64,000 bases of DNA from JAWKUK01 sp964402175. GTDB lineage: Bacteria; Planctomycetota; UBA1135; GCA-002686595. Position 1 is the first letter of the stretch, and each line of letters opens with the position of its first letter. Positions 17,420 to 26,540 of the stretch are shown in pieces. The stretch lies in NCBI GenBank assembly GCA_964402175.1, contig CAYOBN010000006.1:42889-106888 (forward strand), given 5' to 3'. The notes beneath the pieces were generated by a model, which did no database searches, was not told the origin of the DNA, and saw only the letters and a program-made list of their open reading frames with translations. The translations under genes were made by a program, and so were the position numbers.

Positions 17420-18630
17420 TGCGGCTCCCCCTCCGCCCGCGGCGGAGCGTCGACCGAGACCGGGCGCGACAGGTCGCGCGACCCGCCGCGATCGAAGGGA
17501 TTCAGGCTGTAGATCATGCGCTGCTGGGGTTCGGGCGCGGAGGCAGGTTGATTCGGCGCAGATTGCGGCGCGCTGGGTGACCCTTGCGCCGGCGGCGCAG
17601 CGGCCTGCACGGGGAGGCCGAGCGTCAGGAGCCCCCCGGAGGCGGGCGGCGCGCTCGCACTCGGGGCTGCCGCTGCGATCAAGGGCCGCTGCAGCTCCCC
17701 TTCGTCTGCGGCGCGCACGAGGCGCATGAAGAGCTCCTCGAGGGTCGGCACCACCGCCGACAGCTCGCGCACGGCCCAGCCGCGCACGAGCGCGAGCGCG
17801 CCGACGTCCTCGCGCAGGTCCCCTTCGCCCTCGATGCGGAACGCGTGGTGGATGCCGACCTTCGCGCCCACGTCGACCTTGGTCACGCCGTCGAGCGAGC
17901 GCAGCAACACCGCCGCGGCCTCGGCGTCGCCGACGACGGCTTCGAAGCGCACATGCCCGCGCTCGGCATCGACGAGCGCGCGCTGCGTGCCGTCCGCGAG
18001 CTTGCGGCCGCGGTGCACGATGATGACGCGCTCGGCGATGCTCTCGACCTCGCCGAGGATGTGGGACGACAGCAGCACCGTGTGCTCGTGCGCGAGCTCC
18101 TGGATCAAGGCCCGCACCTCGCGCCGCTGCAGGGGGTCGAGGCCGCTGGTGGGCTCGTCGAGGATCAGCACCTCGGGGTTCGGCAAGAGCGCCACCGCCA
18201 GCCCGACGCGCTGCCGGAGGCCGCGGGAGAGCTTGCCGACGAGCTGGCGCTCGCGATCGAGCACCCCGACGCGCTCGAGCACCGCCGGCACCCGCGCGCG
18301 CAGCGCAGCGCGGTCGAGGCCGTGCAGGCGCCCCTGGAAGCGCAGCATCTCGCCGACGCGCAGCTCGGGGTAGAGCGGCACCGACTCCGGCAGGTAGCCG
18401 ATGCGGCGGCGCACGGCGAGCGATTCGCGCAGCACGTCGTGGCCCGCGACCCGCAGGACCTCGGCGCGGGTCGCCGGGAGGTACCCCGTCAGGATCCGCA
18501 TCGTGGTCGTCTTCCCGGCCCCGTTGGGTCCGAGGAAGCCCACGACCTCGCCGCGCTCCAGGGTGAACGAGAGGTCGTCGACGGCGGCGACGCTCCCATA
18601 ACGGCGGGTGAGGTGGGCGACTTCGATCAT
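17416..18630 (-). CDS. ABC transporter ATP-binding protein (GldA-like) with Pro/Ala-rich tail, operon 1
   Basis: The 404-residue protein has Walker A GPNGAGKTTT, signature LSRGLRQRVGLA, Walker B VLILDEPTSGLDP and the H-loop SSH. It is the motor of the exporter encoded by this four-gene operon. The ATPase core ends near residue 300 (PTLEELFMRLVRAADEG). Beyond it is a tail of about 100 residues rich in Ala, Pro, Gln and Ser, which the second-operon paralogue (317 residues) lacks. The ATG at 18630 is the family start (MIEVAHLTRRYG). Confidence 0.92.
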   Translation of the reverse strand: MIEVAHLTRRYGSVAAVDDLSFTLERGEVVGFLGPNGAGKTTTMRILTGYLPATRAEVLRVAGHDVLRESLAVRRRIGYLPESVPLYPELRVGEMLRFQGRLHGLDRAALRARVPAVLERVGVLDRERQLVGKLSRGLRQRVGLAVALLPNPEVLILDEPTSGLDPLQRREVRALIQELAHEHTVLLSSHILGEVESIAERVIIVHRGRKLADGTQRALVDAERGHVRFEAVVGDAEAAAVLLRSLDGVTKVDVGAKVGIHHAFRIEGEGDLREDVGALALVRGWAVRELSAVVPTLEELFMRLVRAADEGELQRPLIAAAAPSASAPPASGGLLTLGLPVQAAAPPAQGSPSAPQSAPNQPASAPEPQQRMIYSLNPFDRGGSRDLSRPVSVDAPPRAEGEPQ

Positions 18631-18942
18631 CGGGCGAGGAGCGTAGTCCGAAAGGCGCCCGGGTCAACGAAAGAACGGCGCACTGGAGGGCGTCCGCGGG
18701 GCCCCAGCCCCGTGCCCGGACCTGGCGAAACTTGGGTCGTAGGCTGGGGCCCGCGGATCGCTGGGACCTACTCAAACCCCGTGCCACGCGCAGAGCGGAG
18801 CGCTCGGAGGCCCCAGGGGCCGCTGTGGGGCCACCCGCCGGGGTCCCACGCAGCCGAGCGCGCACGGGCGACGTCGGCGGCGCACGGCAGCTGCGAGCGC
18901 TTTCGCACGGGCGGTGCCCGGGACCTGCTACCGTGTGCCGCC
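18631..18942. other. 312-bp intergenic region between divergent genes
   Basis: No convincing coding potential was seen. It lies between the divergent ABC operon 1 and the TIM-barrel gene, so promoters for both should be here, although no consensus promoter could be picked out. An imperfect inverted repeat at 18693-18757 is described separately. A weak purine-poor stretch precedes the ATG at 18943. Confidence 0.6.
18693..18757. repeat. Imperfect inverted repeat in the divergent intergenic region
   Basis: TCCGCGGGGCCCCAGCC at 18693-18709 is the reverse complement of 18742-18757 except for one extra G, with about 32 bases between the arms. It could be a protein-binding site or an RNA hairpin. 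The sequence alone does not decide. Confidence 0.45.
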
Positions 18943-19926
18943 ATGCAACGAAGGGACCTCCTCGCGCGCGGCGCTGCCCTGCTGGGCGCCCCCCTCCTCA
19001 CTCCGTCCGTCCTCGGCGCTGGCCAGGAGCCCCAGCAGAAGGGCGACAAGAAGGTGCCCGGGCGCCCGGTGGCGCCAGGTCAGCCCGTCCCGCCCGAGGC
19101 CCCGCGCGCGGGCCGCTTCAAGCTGCGTTATGCGCCGCACTTCGGCATGTTCCGTCACCACGCGGGCGACGACCCCGTGGACCAACTGCGCTTCATGGCG
19201 GACGAGGGCTTCACAGCGCTCGAGGACAACGGCCTCCCTGGCCGCAGCCCCGAGGACCAAGCGCGCATCGGGCGCGCCCTCGCCGAGCTCGGGATGCAGA
19301 TGGGGGTCTTCGTCGCGCACGCCGACTTCGGCGGGCAGACCTTCGTGCTGCCGCCGGAGAAGGCGCGCCCGCGCATCGAAGCCGACATGCGCCGCGCGGT
19401 CGAGGTCGCTGCGCGGGTCGGCGCGCGCTGGTGCACGGTCGTGCCGGGCTGCACGTCGAACCGTGTGCCCCTCGAGTACCAGACGGCGAACGTGATCGAC
19501 AACCTGCGCTTCGCCGCAGAGATTCTGGAGCCCGCGGGCCTCGTCGCGGTCCTCGAGCCGCTCAACGCGTGGGTCGATCACCCGGGGCTCTTCTTGACCG
19601 GGATCCCGCAGGCGTACCTCGTGTGCCGCGCGGTGAACTCACCGTCGGTGAAGATCCTGGACGACCTCTATCACCAGCAGATCACCGAGGGGCACCTGAT
19701 CCGGAACCTCGACGCGGCCTGGGACGAAATCGCGTACCTGCAGGTCGGCGACAACCCCGGCCGCTGCGAACCCGGCACGGGTGAGATCCACTACCGCAAC
19801 GTGTTCCGCCACCTGCACGCGCGCGGCTTCCAGGGCATCGTCGGGATGGAGCACGGCAACGCGCAGCCCGGCAAAGCTGGCGAACGCGCTGTGATCGACG
19901 CGTACGTCGCCGCGGATGGGTTCTGA
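18943..19926 (+). CDS. Hydroxypyruvate isomerase-like TIM-barrel protein with Tat-type signal
   Basis: The 327-residue protein begins MQRRDLLARGAALLGAPLLT, a short twin-arginine-type signal, so it is probably exported folded. The rest is a xylose-isomerase-like TIM barrel related to hydroxypyruvate isomerase. Likely metal and catalytic acidic residues lie in VLEPLNAWVDHPGLFL, KILDDLYHQQITEG and GIVGMEHGNAQPG. Such exported sugar-isomerase-like proteins are frequent in planctomycetes. The substrate here is unknown. The ATG at 18943 is the only start that includes the signal. Confidence 0.82.
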   Translation: MQRRDLLARGAALLGAPLLTPSVLGAGQEPQQKGDKKVPGRPVAPGQPVPPEAPRAGRFKLRYAPHFGMFRHHAGDDPVDQLRFMADEGFTALEDNGLPGRSPEDQARIGRALAELGMQMGVFVAHADFGGQTFVLPPEKARPRIEADMRRAVEVAARVGARWCTVVPGCTSNRVPLEYQTANVIDNLRFAAEILEPAGLVAVLEPLNAWVDHPGLFLTGIPQAYLVCRAVNSPSVKILDDLYHQQITEGHLIRNLDAAWDEIAYLQVGDNPGRCEPGTGEIHYRNVFRHLHARGFQGIVGMEHGNAQPGKAGERAVIDAYVAADGF

Positions 19927-20064
19927 GCGTCTGCCGGGGCGGGGCGACACCACGGGGGCGCCTCGATCTGGGACGCGGAGGCGTCCGGCGCATGTCCACG
20001 GGCCGGTGACCGAAACCCAGGCGTTTCCTGACTTGACCGGAACTCGCCAGGGGCGTTCTCCTAA

Positions 20065-21528
20065 GTGCGTACGCCCGTTCCGCTCCTCTCCGCCCGCTCC
20101 GCCGTTCCGATGCTCCTCGCATTCGCCCTCTGCCTCGTGCCCCAGACGCCGGGGACCACGGCGACCCGAGTCACGGCGCCCGTCGCACCGTCGGCCCCGA
20201 CCCCGGCCCTCCTGCGGCGCATCCGGACCTGGGACCCGGTCCTCGCCGACACACCGAACGGGCTTTTCCACGACCTCGAGCTGTGGACGGCGGACGGTCC
20301 CGAGACGTTTGGACTGTACGTTCCCAACGTGCCGACGCTGTCGCCGACGGGCTCGGGGACGCCCTTGCTCGTGCACTTCCACACGTACGGCGGAGGCAAC
20401 TTCGAGCTCATCGCGTTCGCGCGCACGATGCTGAGCGAAGCCGACGCACGCGGCTGGTACCTCATTGCGCCGAACCAGGACGTGCGCAACGCCCAGGGCC
20501 AGCGCGACGGCCGCACGTTCGGCAGCGACGAAGCGCAGCGGCGGGTGCAGGCGACGCTCGACTGGGCGCTCGCGACGCTGCCGATCGATCGCGAGCGCAT
20601 CTACGGGTACGGCTTCTCGATGGGCGGCGGGGACGTGCTCTCGTACGCCGCGCAGCACCTCGATCCGGAGCGCGGCGCCTTCGCGGCCGTGATCAATCAC
20701 ACCGGAACCCTCGTCCTGAGCGAGGAGTGGACGCGCAACTCCCCGGTGCGGCCGCCGCTCGAAGGTGTGTTCGACGGGTCCCCGGCCGTCACGCGTTACG
20801 CGTACGACCGCGCGTCCTCCGTGGAGTTCCCCTGGTCGCCCACGCAGCCCGGTGTGTTCACCGGCGCCGGTGAACACACCGCGCGGAACCTGTTCTTCAC
20901 GCCCATTCGGTCGTGGTACCACGTGAACGATCTGGCGTTCCTTCGGGCGCTCGAGTTCATGCAGGCGCTCGAGACCATCGTGCTGGACCACGAGATCGTG
21001 ATCGTCCCGACTCTGCCGCCGCCGGCTTCGGGTCCGCCGATCCCGGACCACGCGTGGGAGTACCTCGACCCGCGCACGGCCTGCAACTGGTTGGAGCAGC
21101 ACACCCTCCAGGTGCCCTCCGCCGGCACCCTGCACGTCGCCCGCGACGCGCGCTACCACGACCTCGAGCTGCGCCGGAAGACGAGCGAGGACTTCGGTTC
21201 GATCACGTTCGATCTGCCCGCCGGCGGATCGACGATCCAGTTCACCGGGATCAAGAACCTCCTCCGCGTCCGCATCGACGCGGCGCGCTCGGGCCTCGCG
21301 ACGCAGATCGGTTCGCTGATCGTGAACCTCGGCCGGGACCAGCACCCGCTCTTCGTCGGTCGGCCCGTCATCCTCGAGGTCGAGAACCTCGGTTTCGTCC
21401 CGACCCAGGTGATCCAGTGGAACACCTCCCAGCAGCCGACGTGGGCCGTCGTCGACGGCGTGCTCCTGGTGGTATCGACCGCTCCGACGGGCGCGACGAC
21501 GATCGACAACTTCGAGATCGTGCACTGA
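20065..21528 (+). CDS. Secreted alpha/beta hydrolase (esterase-like)
   Basis: The GTG at 20065 gives 487 residues with a signal peptide (RSAVPMLLAFALCLVPQTPG). An ATG at 20110 is a weaker alternative because it loses the positively charged n-region. The nucleophile elbow YGYGFSMGGGDVL places the likely catalytic serine at about residue 185. The preceding strand VHFHTYGGGNFELIAF would form the oxyanion hole. The C-terminal 130 or so residues look like a separate beta-rich domain. The fold resembles PHB-depolymerase or dienelactone-hydrolase type esterases, but the substrate cannot be named. The gene contains a perfect 30-base palindrome at 20851-20880. Confidence 0.75.
   Translation: MRTPVPLLSARSAVPMLLAFALCLVPQTPGTTATRVTAPVAPSAPTPALLRRIRTWDPVLADTPNGLFHDLELWTADGPETFGLYVPNVPTLSPTGSGTPLLVHFHTYGGGNFELIAFARTMLSEADARGWYLIAPNQDVRNAQGQRDGRTFGSDEAQRRVQATLDWALATLPIDRERIYGYGFSMGGGDVLSYAAQHLDPERGAFAAVINHTGTLVLSEEWTRNSPVRPPLEGVFDGSPAVTRYAYDRASSVEFPWSPTQPGVFTGAGEHTARNLFFTPIRSWYHVNDLAFLRALEFMQALETIVLDHEIVIVPTLPPPASGPPIPDHAWEYLDPRTACNWLEQHTLQVPSAGTLHVARDARYHDLELRRKTSEDFGSITFDLPAGGSTIQFTGIKNLLRVRIDAARSGLATQIGSLIVNLGRDQHPLFVGRPVILEVENLGFVPTQVIQWNTSQQPTWAVVDGVLLVVSTAPTGATTIDNFEIVH
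20851..20880. repeat. Perfect 30-base palindrome inside the esterase gene
   Basis: The 15 bases GGTGTGTTCACCGGC are followed directly by their exact reverse complement, with no spacer. The palindrome encodes approximately residues 263-272 of the hydrolase. Confidence 0.9.
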
Positions 21529-21577
21529 GACGGCGACGCGCGCGGGTGTCCCGCAGCGCTCTGAGCGCCGTCCGCGT

Positions 21578-22144
21578 TCAGCCCTGCACCAGCGCGCCCG
21601 TCTTCACGATCACCAGGTAATACAGCACGAAGCGCGGCACCCGGAACAGGATCGACGCCGAGAGGACCGTCGAGAAGCGCAGGCCCATGACGCCTGCGCT
21701 CCAACAGGTCACGGAGTAGGGCAAGGGTGTGACAGCGCCCAGCACGATGGCCCAGAAGCCGTAGCGGCGTAGGAACGTCGCGTGGTCCTCCTTGAACTCG
21801 CCGAACACGCGCCGGGCCCAGCGCTGTGTACCGAGCCAGCGACCGATGAAGAACCCGGTGCAGCCCGCTGCGACCGAGACGAACCCCAGAGTCGTGACGT
21901 AGGTCGGCCAGTGCTCCGCGAGGCGACTCTTCGCGATCACGAGGAGCAGCACGTCCGGGGGGAACGGTGTGACGAGCGAATCCGCGACGTAGAGCGCTGC
22001 ACACAGGCCCGTGAAGCCGACCCGCGTCACGATCCAGTTCGTCGCGACGATCAGCTCCTGCTCGAGGAAGTAACCGAGCGCGCCGAGCCCGAGGACGAGC
22101 ACGGCGATGCCGATGAGTGCCTTCGCGAGGTTCTCGCGGACCAT
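21578..22144 (-). CDS. VTT/DedA-like membrane protein (YqaA type)
   Basis: The 188-residue protein has about four to five hydrophobic helices and the VTT-domain features: re-entrant segment YVADSLVTPFPPDVLLLVIA, then GCTGFFIGRWLGTQ and FWAIVLGAVTPLPYSVTC. DedA/VTT proteins are thought to move lipids across or between membrane leaflets. The ATG at 22144 lies 22 bases after the miaB stop, so it is probably in the miaB transcript. The region lacks the full DedA signature, so the YqaA-like subgroup fits best. Confidence 0.8.
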   Translation of the reverse strand: MVRENLAKALIGIAVLVLGLGALGYFLEQELIVATNWIVTRVGFTGLCAALYVADSLVTPFPPDVLLLVIAKSRLAEHWPTYVTTLGFVSVAAGCTGFFIGRWLGTQRWARRVFGEFKEDHATFLRRYGFWAIVLGAVTPLPYSVTCWSAGVMGLRFSTVLSASILFRVPRFVLYYLVIVKTGALVQG

Positions 22145-22166
22145 GGTGTTGTGGCTCGCCGCTGCT

Positions 22167-23645
22167 TCAGTCGGCGAGCTTCGCCGCCATGCCGTAGGCC
22201 GTCGTCTCGAGCACTTCGACGGTGACGGAGCTGCCGACGAGCTCCGCGGGGCCCTGCAGGGAGACCGGCAGCCCGTGGTGCGTGCGCCCGAGCAGGAGGC
22301 GGCCGTCGCGCTCGGAGACCGACTCGACGAACACCGCGACCCGCTGGCCGAGGTAACGCTGCAGACGCGCGCGCTGGGTGCGCTCGGCGACCTCGAGCAG
22401 GCGGCGGTGGCGCTGCTTCTTCTGCTCCTCGGTGATGTCGTCCGCGTAGCGCTCCGCCGCGCGGGTGTCGGGCCGCGGGCTGTACTTGAAGATGTAGTTC
22501 ACGACGAAGCCCTGCTCTTCGAGGAACGCCAGCGAACCTTCGAAGTCGGCGTCGGTCTCGCCGCAGAAGCCGACGATCCAGTCGCTGCCGAGCTCGATGT
22601 CCGGCAGGACCTCGCGCAGCAGCGCCACCCGCTCGCGGTAGAGGTCGAGGGTGTAGCCGCGTTTCATCCGCCGCAGCGTTTCGTCCGAGCCCGCTTGCGC
22701 CGGCAGCGGCAGGAAGCGGTCGACCTTGTCGCAGTCCCGGATCGCTTCCGCCAAGGCGCGGGTCACGTAGCTCGGGTGGAGCGTGATCAGACGGATCCGC
22801 TGCAGCCCGTCGATCTCCTGCAGGGCGCGCAGCAGATCCGCCAGGCCCGGGCGTCCTTGGCGGCCGGTCCAGCGCACCTCGGAGGGGCCGGGCGGCGCGA
22901 AGTCCTCGCCGTAGCTGTTCACGGTCTGGCCGAGCAACGTGATCACGCGCACCCCCTGCGCGACGTACCAACGGGCTTCGGCGACGAGCTCGTCGATCGG
23001 GCGCGAGCGCACGCCACCGCGGGTCTTCGGCACCACGCAGTATGTGCAGGAGAGGTCGCAGCCGCGCATCACCGCGAGGTGCGCGTGGAGGCCTCCGGTG
23101 TACGTCTCGCCGCTGCGGTCGACGGGCACGTCCTCGGCCATGTCGGTGGCCAGGAGGCGCAGGTCCTTCGCGCGGAAGCGGTCGGGCTCGGCGCGGCGCG
23201 CTTCGAGCTCTTGCACGAGCTCCGGCAAGAGGTGGAACTGGCGTGTGCCGACGACGAGGTCGACGTGGCCCGCGCGGCGGAAGACCTCCTGCTCGACGCG
23301 CTGCGCCATGCAGCCCATGATCCCGACGACGAGGTCCGGGCGGGCCTGCTTGGCCTGTTTGAGCTCGCCGACCCAGGACCACGTGCGCTCTTCCGCGTGG
23401 TCGCGCACCGAGCAGGTGTTGAACAGGATCACGTCCGCTTCGTCCATGCGGTCGGTCGTGACGTAACCCGACTTACGGAAGCGGCCTTCGACCAGCTCCG
23501 AGTCGTATTTGTTCATCTGGCACCCGAACGTGACGACGTGCAGCTTCTTCGCCGACGCGGCGTCGGCGTCGCGGCGGGACAGGGCGTCGGGCGCGACCTC
23601 GGCGAGGGCCGGCAGCGCGCGGGACTGGTGGCGGGTCGTGGACAT
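22167..23645 (-). CDS. miaB: tRNA-2-methylthio-N6-dimethylallyladenosine synthase MiaB
   Basis: MiaB is a radical SAM methylthiotransferase that converts i6A37 to ms2i6A37 in tRNAs. The 492-residue product has the N-terminal cluster-binding domain (VTFGCQMNKYDSE, NTCSVRDHAEERT, GIMGCMAQR). The radical SAM motif CDLSCTYCVVPKTRG follows, and a TRAM domain closes the chain (VFVESVSERDGRLLLGRT). The ATG at 23645 (MSTTRHQSRAL) is used; the frame extends upstream without conserved sequence. The N-terminus before KKLHVVTFG is about 30 residues longer than usual. Confidence 0.94.
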   Translation of the reverse strand: MSTTRHQSRALPALAEVAPDALSRRDADAASAKKLHVVTFGCQMNKYDSELVEGRFRKSGYVTTDRMDEADVILFNTCSVRDHAEERTWSWVGELKQAKQARPDLVVGIMGCMAQRVEQEVFRRAGHVDLVVGTRQFHLLPELVQELEARRAEPDRFRAKDLRLLATDMAEDVPVDRSGETYTGGLHAHLAVMRGCDLSCTYCVVPKTRGGVRSRPIDELVAEARWYVAQGVRVITLLGQTVNSYGEDFAPPGPSEVRWTGRQGRPGLADLLRALQEIDGLQRIRLITLHPSYVTRALAEAIRDCDKVDRFLPLPAQAGSDETLRRMKRGYTLDLYRERVALLREVLPDIELGSDWIVGFCGETDADFEGSLAFLEEQGFVVNYIFKYSPRPDTRAAERYADDITEEQKKQRHRRLLEVAERTQRARLQRYLGQRVAVFVESVSERDGRLLLGRTHHGLPVSLQGPAELVGSSVTVEVLETTAYGMAAKLAD

Positions 23646-23891
23646 GGTGGTGCCGCGGCGGAGGTCACCCGGGGTCGGGGTCCGCTCGCGCGACCCGTCA
23701 GTGTGCCATAGGTGGCCCCCCGAGGGCACCGGGTGCACTCCCTGGGGGACAACCGTGTCTCCCAGGGCGGGCGCTCGCTGGGCGACACCGCCTGCAGGGC
23801 GGCGCGGCAGGGCCTGGCACGCCGCTTGCGTACCGTCCCTTGTCCGCGCGGCCCCGCCGCGCCTCCCCCTTCGCCTTCAAGGAGCCTCACC

Positions 23892-24497
23892 ATGCGACGC
23901 CTCTCCCTCGTAGCCCTCCTCGCCACCGCCCTCGCTGCGGCCGGCTGCGGCCACGGGCACACGTCGCACGTCCCGCCCCCGCCGTCGGGCCCCCCGGTCT
24001 TCGTCGAGCTCGAGCCGAACGACTCGCCGCTGCAGCCCGACTTCATCGGCCTGGTGGACCGCTTCACGCTGCTGTACGTCCGCGGCTTCGTCGAGGCCTT
24101 CGGGTTCGACCTCTACGACCACATCGAGTTCGAGTCCGTGGCGCCGGCGACCTACGACTTCCGCGTCGATGCCCGCAGCGCGTTCGGTGATGTCGACGTC
24201 TTCGTGTACGACCCGCTGGCGGGTGTCATCGTCGGCGAGTACACCTCGAGCGGTCCGAGCGAGTTCGGCCGGGTCGTGGTGCACCAACACGGGCGCCCCT
24301 TCCAGCTCATCGTCTCGGCGTACGGTTTTGATACGAGCTGGGAGATCGAGCTCATCGGGCGGCCCTACACGGGCTACCTCGCAGCCACAGGGGGCGGGGG
24401 CGAGGGTGAGGACAGCGGTGTGTCCCCCATCGAAGCGCTCACGCTCACGGAGGAGGACTTCGAGTCCCTCGCCGAGCCCACGGTGAGCCTCGACTGA
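23892..24497 (+). CDS. Small lipoprotein with PPC-like segment
   Basis: The 201-residue product has a clear lipoprotein signal (MRRLSLVALLATALAAAGC). A good ribosome-binding site (AAGGAG at about 23878) lies 9 bases upstream of the ATG. After a Pro-rich linker comes VELEPNDSPLQPD, the opening motif of bacterial pre-peptidase C-terminal (PPC) domains. Beta strands ending in VDVFVYDPLAG and FQLIVSAYG follow. The acidic C-terminus (LTLTEEDFESLAEP) is disordered-looking. PPC domains are usually accessory and cleaved; as a stand-alone lipoprotein the role is unknown. Confidence 0.7.
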   Translation: MRRLSLVALLATALAAAGCGHGHTSHVPPPPSGPPVFVELEPNDSPLQPDFIGLVDRFTLLYVRGFVEAFGFDLYDHIEFESVAPATYDFRVDARSAFGDVDVFVYDPLAGVIVGEYTSSGPSEFGRVVVHQHGRPFQLIVSAYGFDTSWEIELIGRPYTGYLAATGGGGEGEDSGVSPIEALTLTEEDFESLAEPTVSLD

Positions 24498-24548
24498 GGC
24501 CCGACACACGCGCTCCGAGACCGCCGCACACGGCCCTGTGTGCGCGCG

Positions 24549-24588
24549 GGCGGCGGCCGCGGGGATCCCCCCGCGGCCGCCGCCTTTG
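24549..24588 (+). terminator. Strong Rho-independent-like terminator
   Basis: A perfect 16-bp stem (24549-24564 with 24569-24584) closes a 4-base loop and is followed by TTTGTCTC. It lies 52 bases after the stop of the PPC-like lipoprotein gene and separates it from the HELVH lipoprotein gene. Confidence 0.75.
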
Positions 24589-24648
24589 TCTCAATCCGTG
24601 AATCGCGCGCGGCGCCGCACCGCGCGCGAGAGCCGGGTAGGTTTGGGT

Positions 24649-25737
24649 GTGAAGCGCTCGTTCCACAGTTGGTCGCTGTTGCCCGTCTCGGGCCTCCTGA
24701 CGCTGGGCTTCCTGTCCTGCATGGCGACGCCTCCGCAAGCGGTCCTCGCCTTCGAAGGTGGCACGATCCGCGCGGCCGACACGGACGAAGCGAGCGCGAC
24801 GCTCGCGATGCTCGCCGAGCTGCAGCCGCGCCTGCTCGCCCTCGTCCCGGGCACCCGCTTCGAGGACATCGACGTGTGGCTGCAGGACAAACCGAGCCTC
24901 TACCGCTTCCCGCGCGAAGCGACGGCCGATGCGGAAGGGCTCTGGTCCGAGACCCACCGCCGGATCATGCTGTCCCGCACTGCGGACGACGTGAAGCGGA
25001 CGCTGGCCCACGAGCTCGTGCACGCCGCCCTCGGCGAGACCTGGCGCGCTCTGCCGGGGACGCTCGAAGAAGGCCTCGCCGACCACGTCGCCGCAAGCCT
25101 GACCGAAGAGGGCGCCGCCCGCTTGCGCGCAGGCCGCCTCTCCGCCGCGGCGCTCGCCGCCGGGGGGCTCGAGCTGTGCCTGACCGTCAAGCGCGCGAGC
25201 GACGCCGGCCACGACGTGCGCCGCGCTTGGTCCGCCAAGATCCGCCTCACGGGCGACGAGAGCGAGCCGATGGACGTGTTCCGCCTCTCCGCCGGGCTGT
25301 CGACGACGAAGCTGGCGACGGGCCCGAAGCGCGGGTACTACGGCCTCGCGTTCCTGGTCGTCGAGCGCATCGTCGCCGAGTACGGCTACGAGGGCCTGCA
25401 CGGGCTCTGCGAGAAAGCGGCCGCGGAGGGCCTCGACTTCGTCCCGGCGAGCTGGCTGATGACGGCCGCTGAGCTCACCCGCGACCGCGAGGACTGGCGC
25501 CTCGCCGCGCAGGCCGCGATGGGCGCAGCGGAGCTGATCGAGCTCGTGTCGATGTACCCCGACTTCCTCGTCGACGCGCTCGTCGCGTACCTCGATCGGA
25601 CGCTCGGCGACGGGCCGACCGACAACTGGCTCTCGACGGTCGAAGTCGAAGTCGGCTTCGAGGGCGGCGCGAAGATCCCCCTCATTGAGCTGACGACCGT
25701 CATCGAGGCGGTCGACGCGCGCCTCGCCTCCCGGTGA
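24649..25737 (+). CDS. Lipoprotein with HELVH gluzincin-type peptidase motif
   Basis: The GTG at 24649 gives 362 residues, starting MKRSFHSWSLLPVSGLLTLG and reaching a cysteine after LGFLS, a plausible though non-ideal lipobox. The motif TLAHELVHAAL (H121, E122, H125) is a HExxH zinc site. About 18 residues later GTLEEGLADHVA offers a glutamate as third ligand, the gluzincin arrangement. The family is not recognised. A membrane-anchored peptidase is inferred. The frame is open further upstream, to 24538, but that stretch overlaps the terminator hairpin and is not expected to be translated. Confidence 0.7.
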   Translation: MKRSFHSWSLLPVSGLLTLGFLSCMATPPQAVLAFEGGTIRAADTDEASATLAMLAELQPRLLALVPGTRFEDIDVWLQDKPSLYRFPREATADAEGLWSETHRRIMLSRTADDVKRTLAHELVHAALGETWRALPGTLEEGLADHVAASLTEEGAARLRAGRLSAAALAAGGLELCLTVKRASDAGHDVRRAWSAKIRLTGDESEPMDVFRLSAGLSTTKLATGPKRGYYGLAFLVVERIVAEYGYEGLHGLCEKAAAEGLDFVPASWLMTAAELTRDREDWRLAAQAAMGAAELIELVSMYPDFLVDALVAYLDRTLGDGPTDNWLSTVEVEVGFEGGAKIPLIELTTVIEAVDARLASR

Positions 25738-25745
25738 GACCGACC

Positions 25746-26540
25746 TCAGCCCATGGCTGATTCGTAGCGCCGCATGCCGCGCTCGAACACGGCGATCGCG
25801 AAGCGCGCGAACAGCAGGATCAGAGCCGCATAACCGAGCGCGAAGAGCGCGCTGTGGCGGCCGACCACGAGCCCCGCGGGGAACCAAGCGAGGGCGCCGA
25901 GCGGAATGGCCCAGACGAAGAACCGCTTCATACCGCGCGGATAGACGTCCAGCGGCCGGTCGGCGATCTGCGTGAAGACGTGGTTGAAGAAACGCGCGAA
26001 GTCCGCGTTCACGACCCAGAATTCGAGCCCCTGGAACAGCACGACGAGCGCCGCTTGCGCGGTGCAGGCGACGGCCATCGCAGGGGCGATCAGGGCCCAG
26101 TGCCAGCCGGTGACCTCCGGATGCACGGCGAGGCCGTGGGCCAGGATCGCCGCCGCGACGAGGCCGTTCGTGAGCCCCTCGGGGCTGAAGCGCTGGAAGG
26201 AGTACGTGAACCAGACGGGCCCAGGCCGCAGCCGGAACGAGTCCAGGTTGCCTGCCTTGAGGTCGTCACCGAAGTGCCAGGTCTGCCCCATCCACGTCAT
26301 CATGAACGCGTCGGTGACAAACGCCATGCCGAGGAAGACCCGGACGTCGTCCCGATCCCACCCGCCGAGTGTGAGCCCCTCGCGGAATCCGTAGAGGAAC
26401 TCGAAGGTCAATAGGAACGAGAGGTAGTAGAGGCAGTCCATCACCACTTGGTTGACGAACTCCCAGCGGAACTGGCTCTTGCGCACGATCCCGATCCGCG
26501 CGTACTGCCGCGCGACGCCCCAGAAGAACCGGAGGTCCAT
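25746..26540 (-). CDS. ABC-2 family permease (DUF990-like), second subunit
   Basis: The 264-residue protein has six or so transmembrane segments (VVMDCLYYLSFLLTFEFLYG, AAALVVLFQGLEFWVVNADF). It fits the ABC-2 family permeases that occur as unequal pairs beside an ATPase. The start ATG shares one base with the stop of the preceding permease gene (TGATG). With the two upstream genes it forms an exporter of unknown substrate. The motif VVNADFARFFNHVFTQIADRP with DVYP is a hallmark of this DUF990-type subgroup. Confidence 0.82.
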   Translation of the reverse strand: MDLRFFWGVARQYARIGIVRKSQFRWEFVNQVVMDCLYYLSFLLTFEFLYGFREGLTLGGWDRDDVRVFLGMAFVTDAFMMTWMGQTWHFGDDLKAGNLDSFRLRPGPVWFTYSFQRFSPEGLTNGLVAAAILAHGLAVHPEVTGWHWALIAPAMAVACTAQAALVVLFQGLEFWVVNADFARFFNHVFTQIADRPLDVYPRGMKRFFVWAIPLGALAWFPAGLVVGRHSALFALGYAALILLFARFAIAVFERGMRRYESAMG

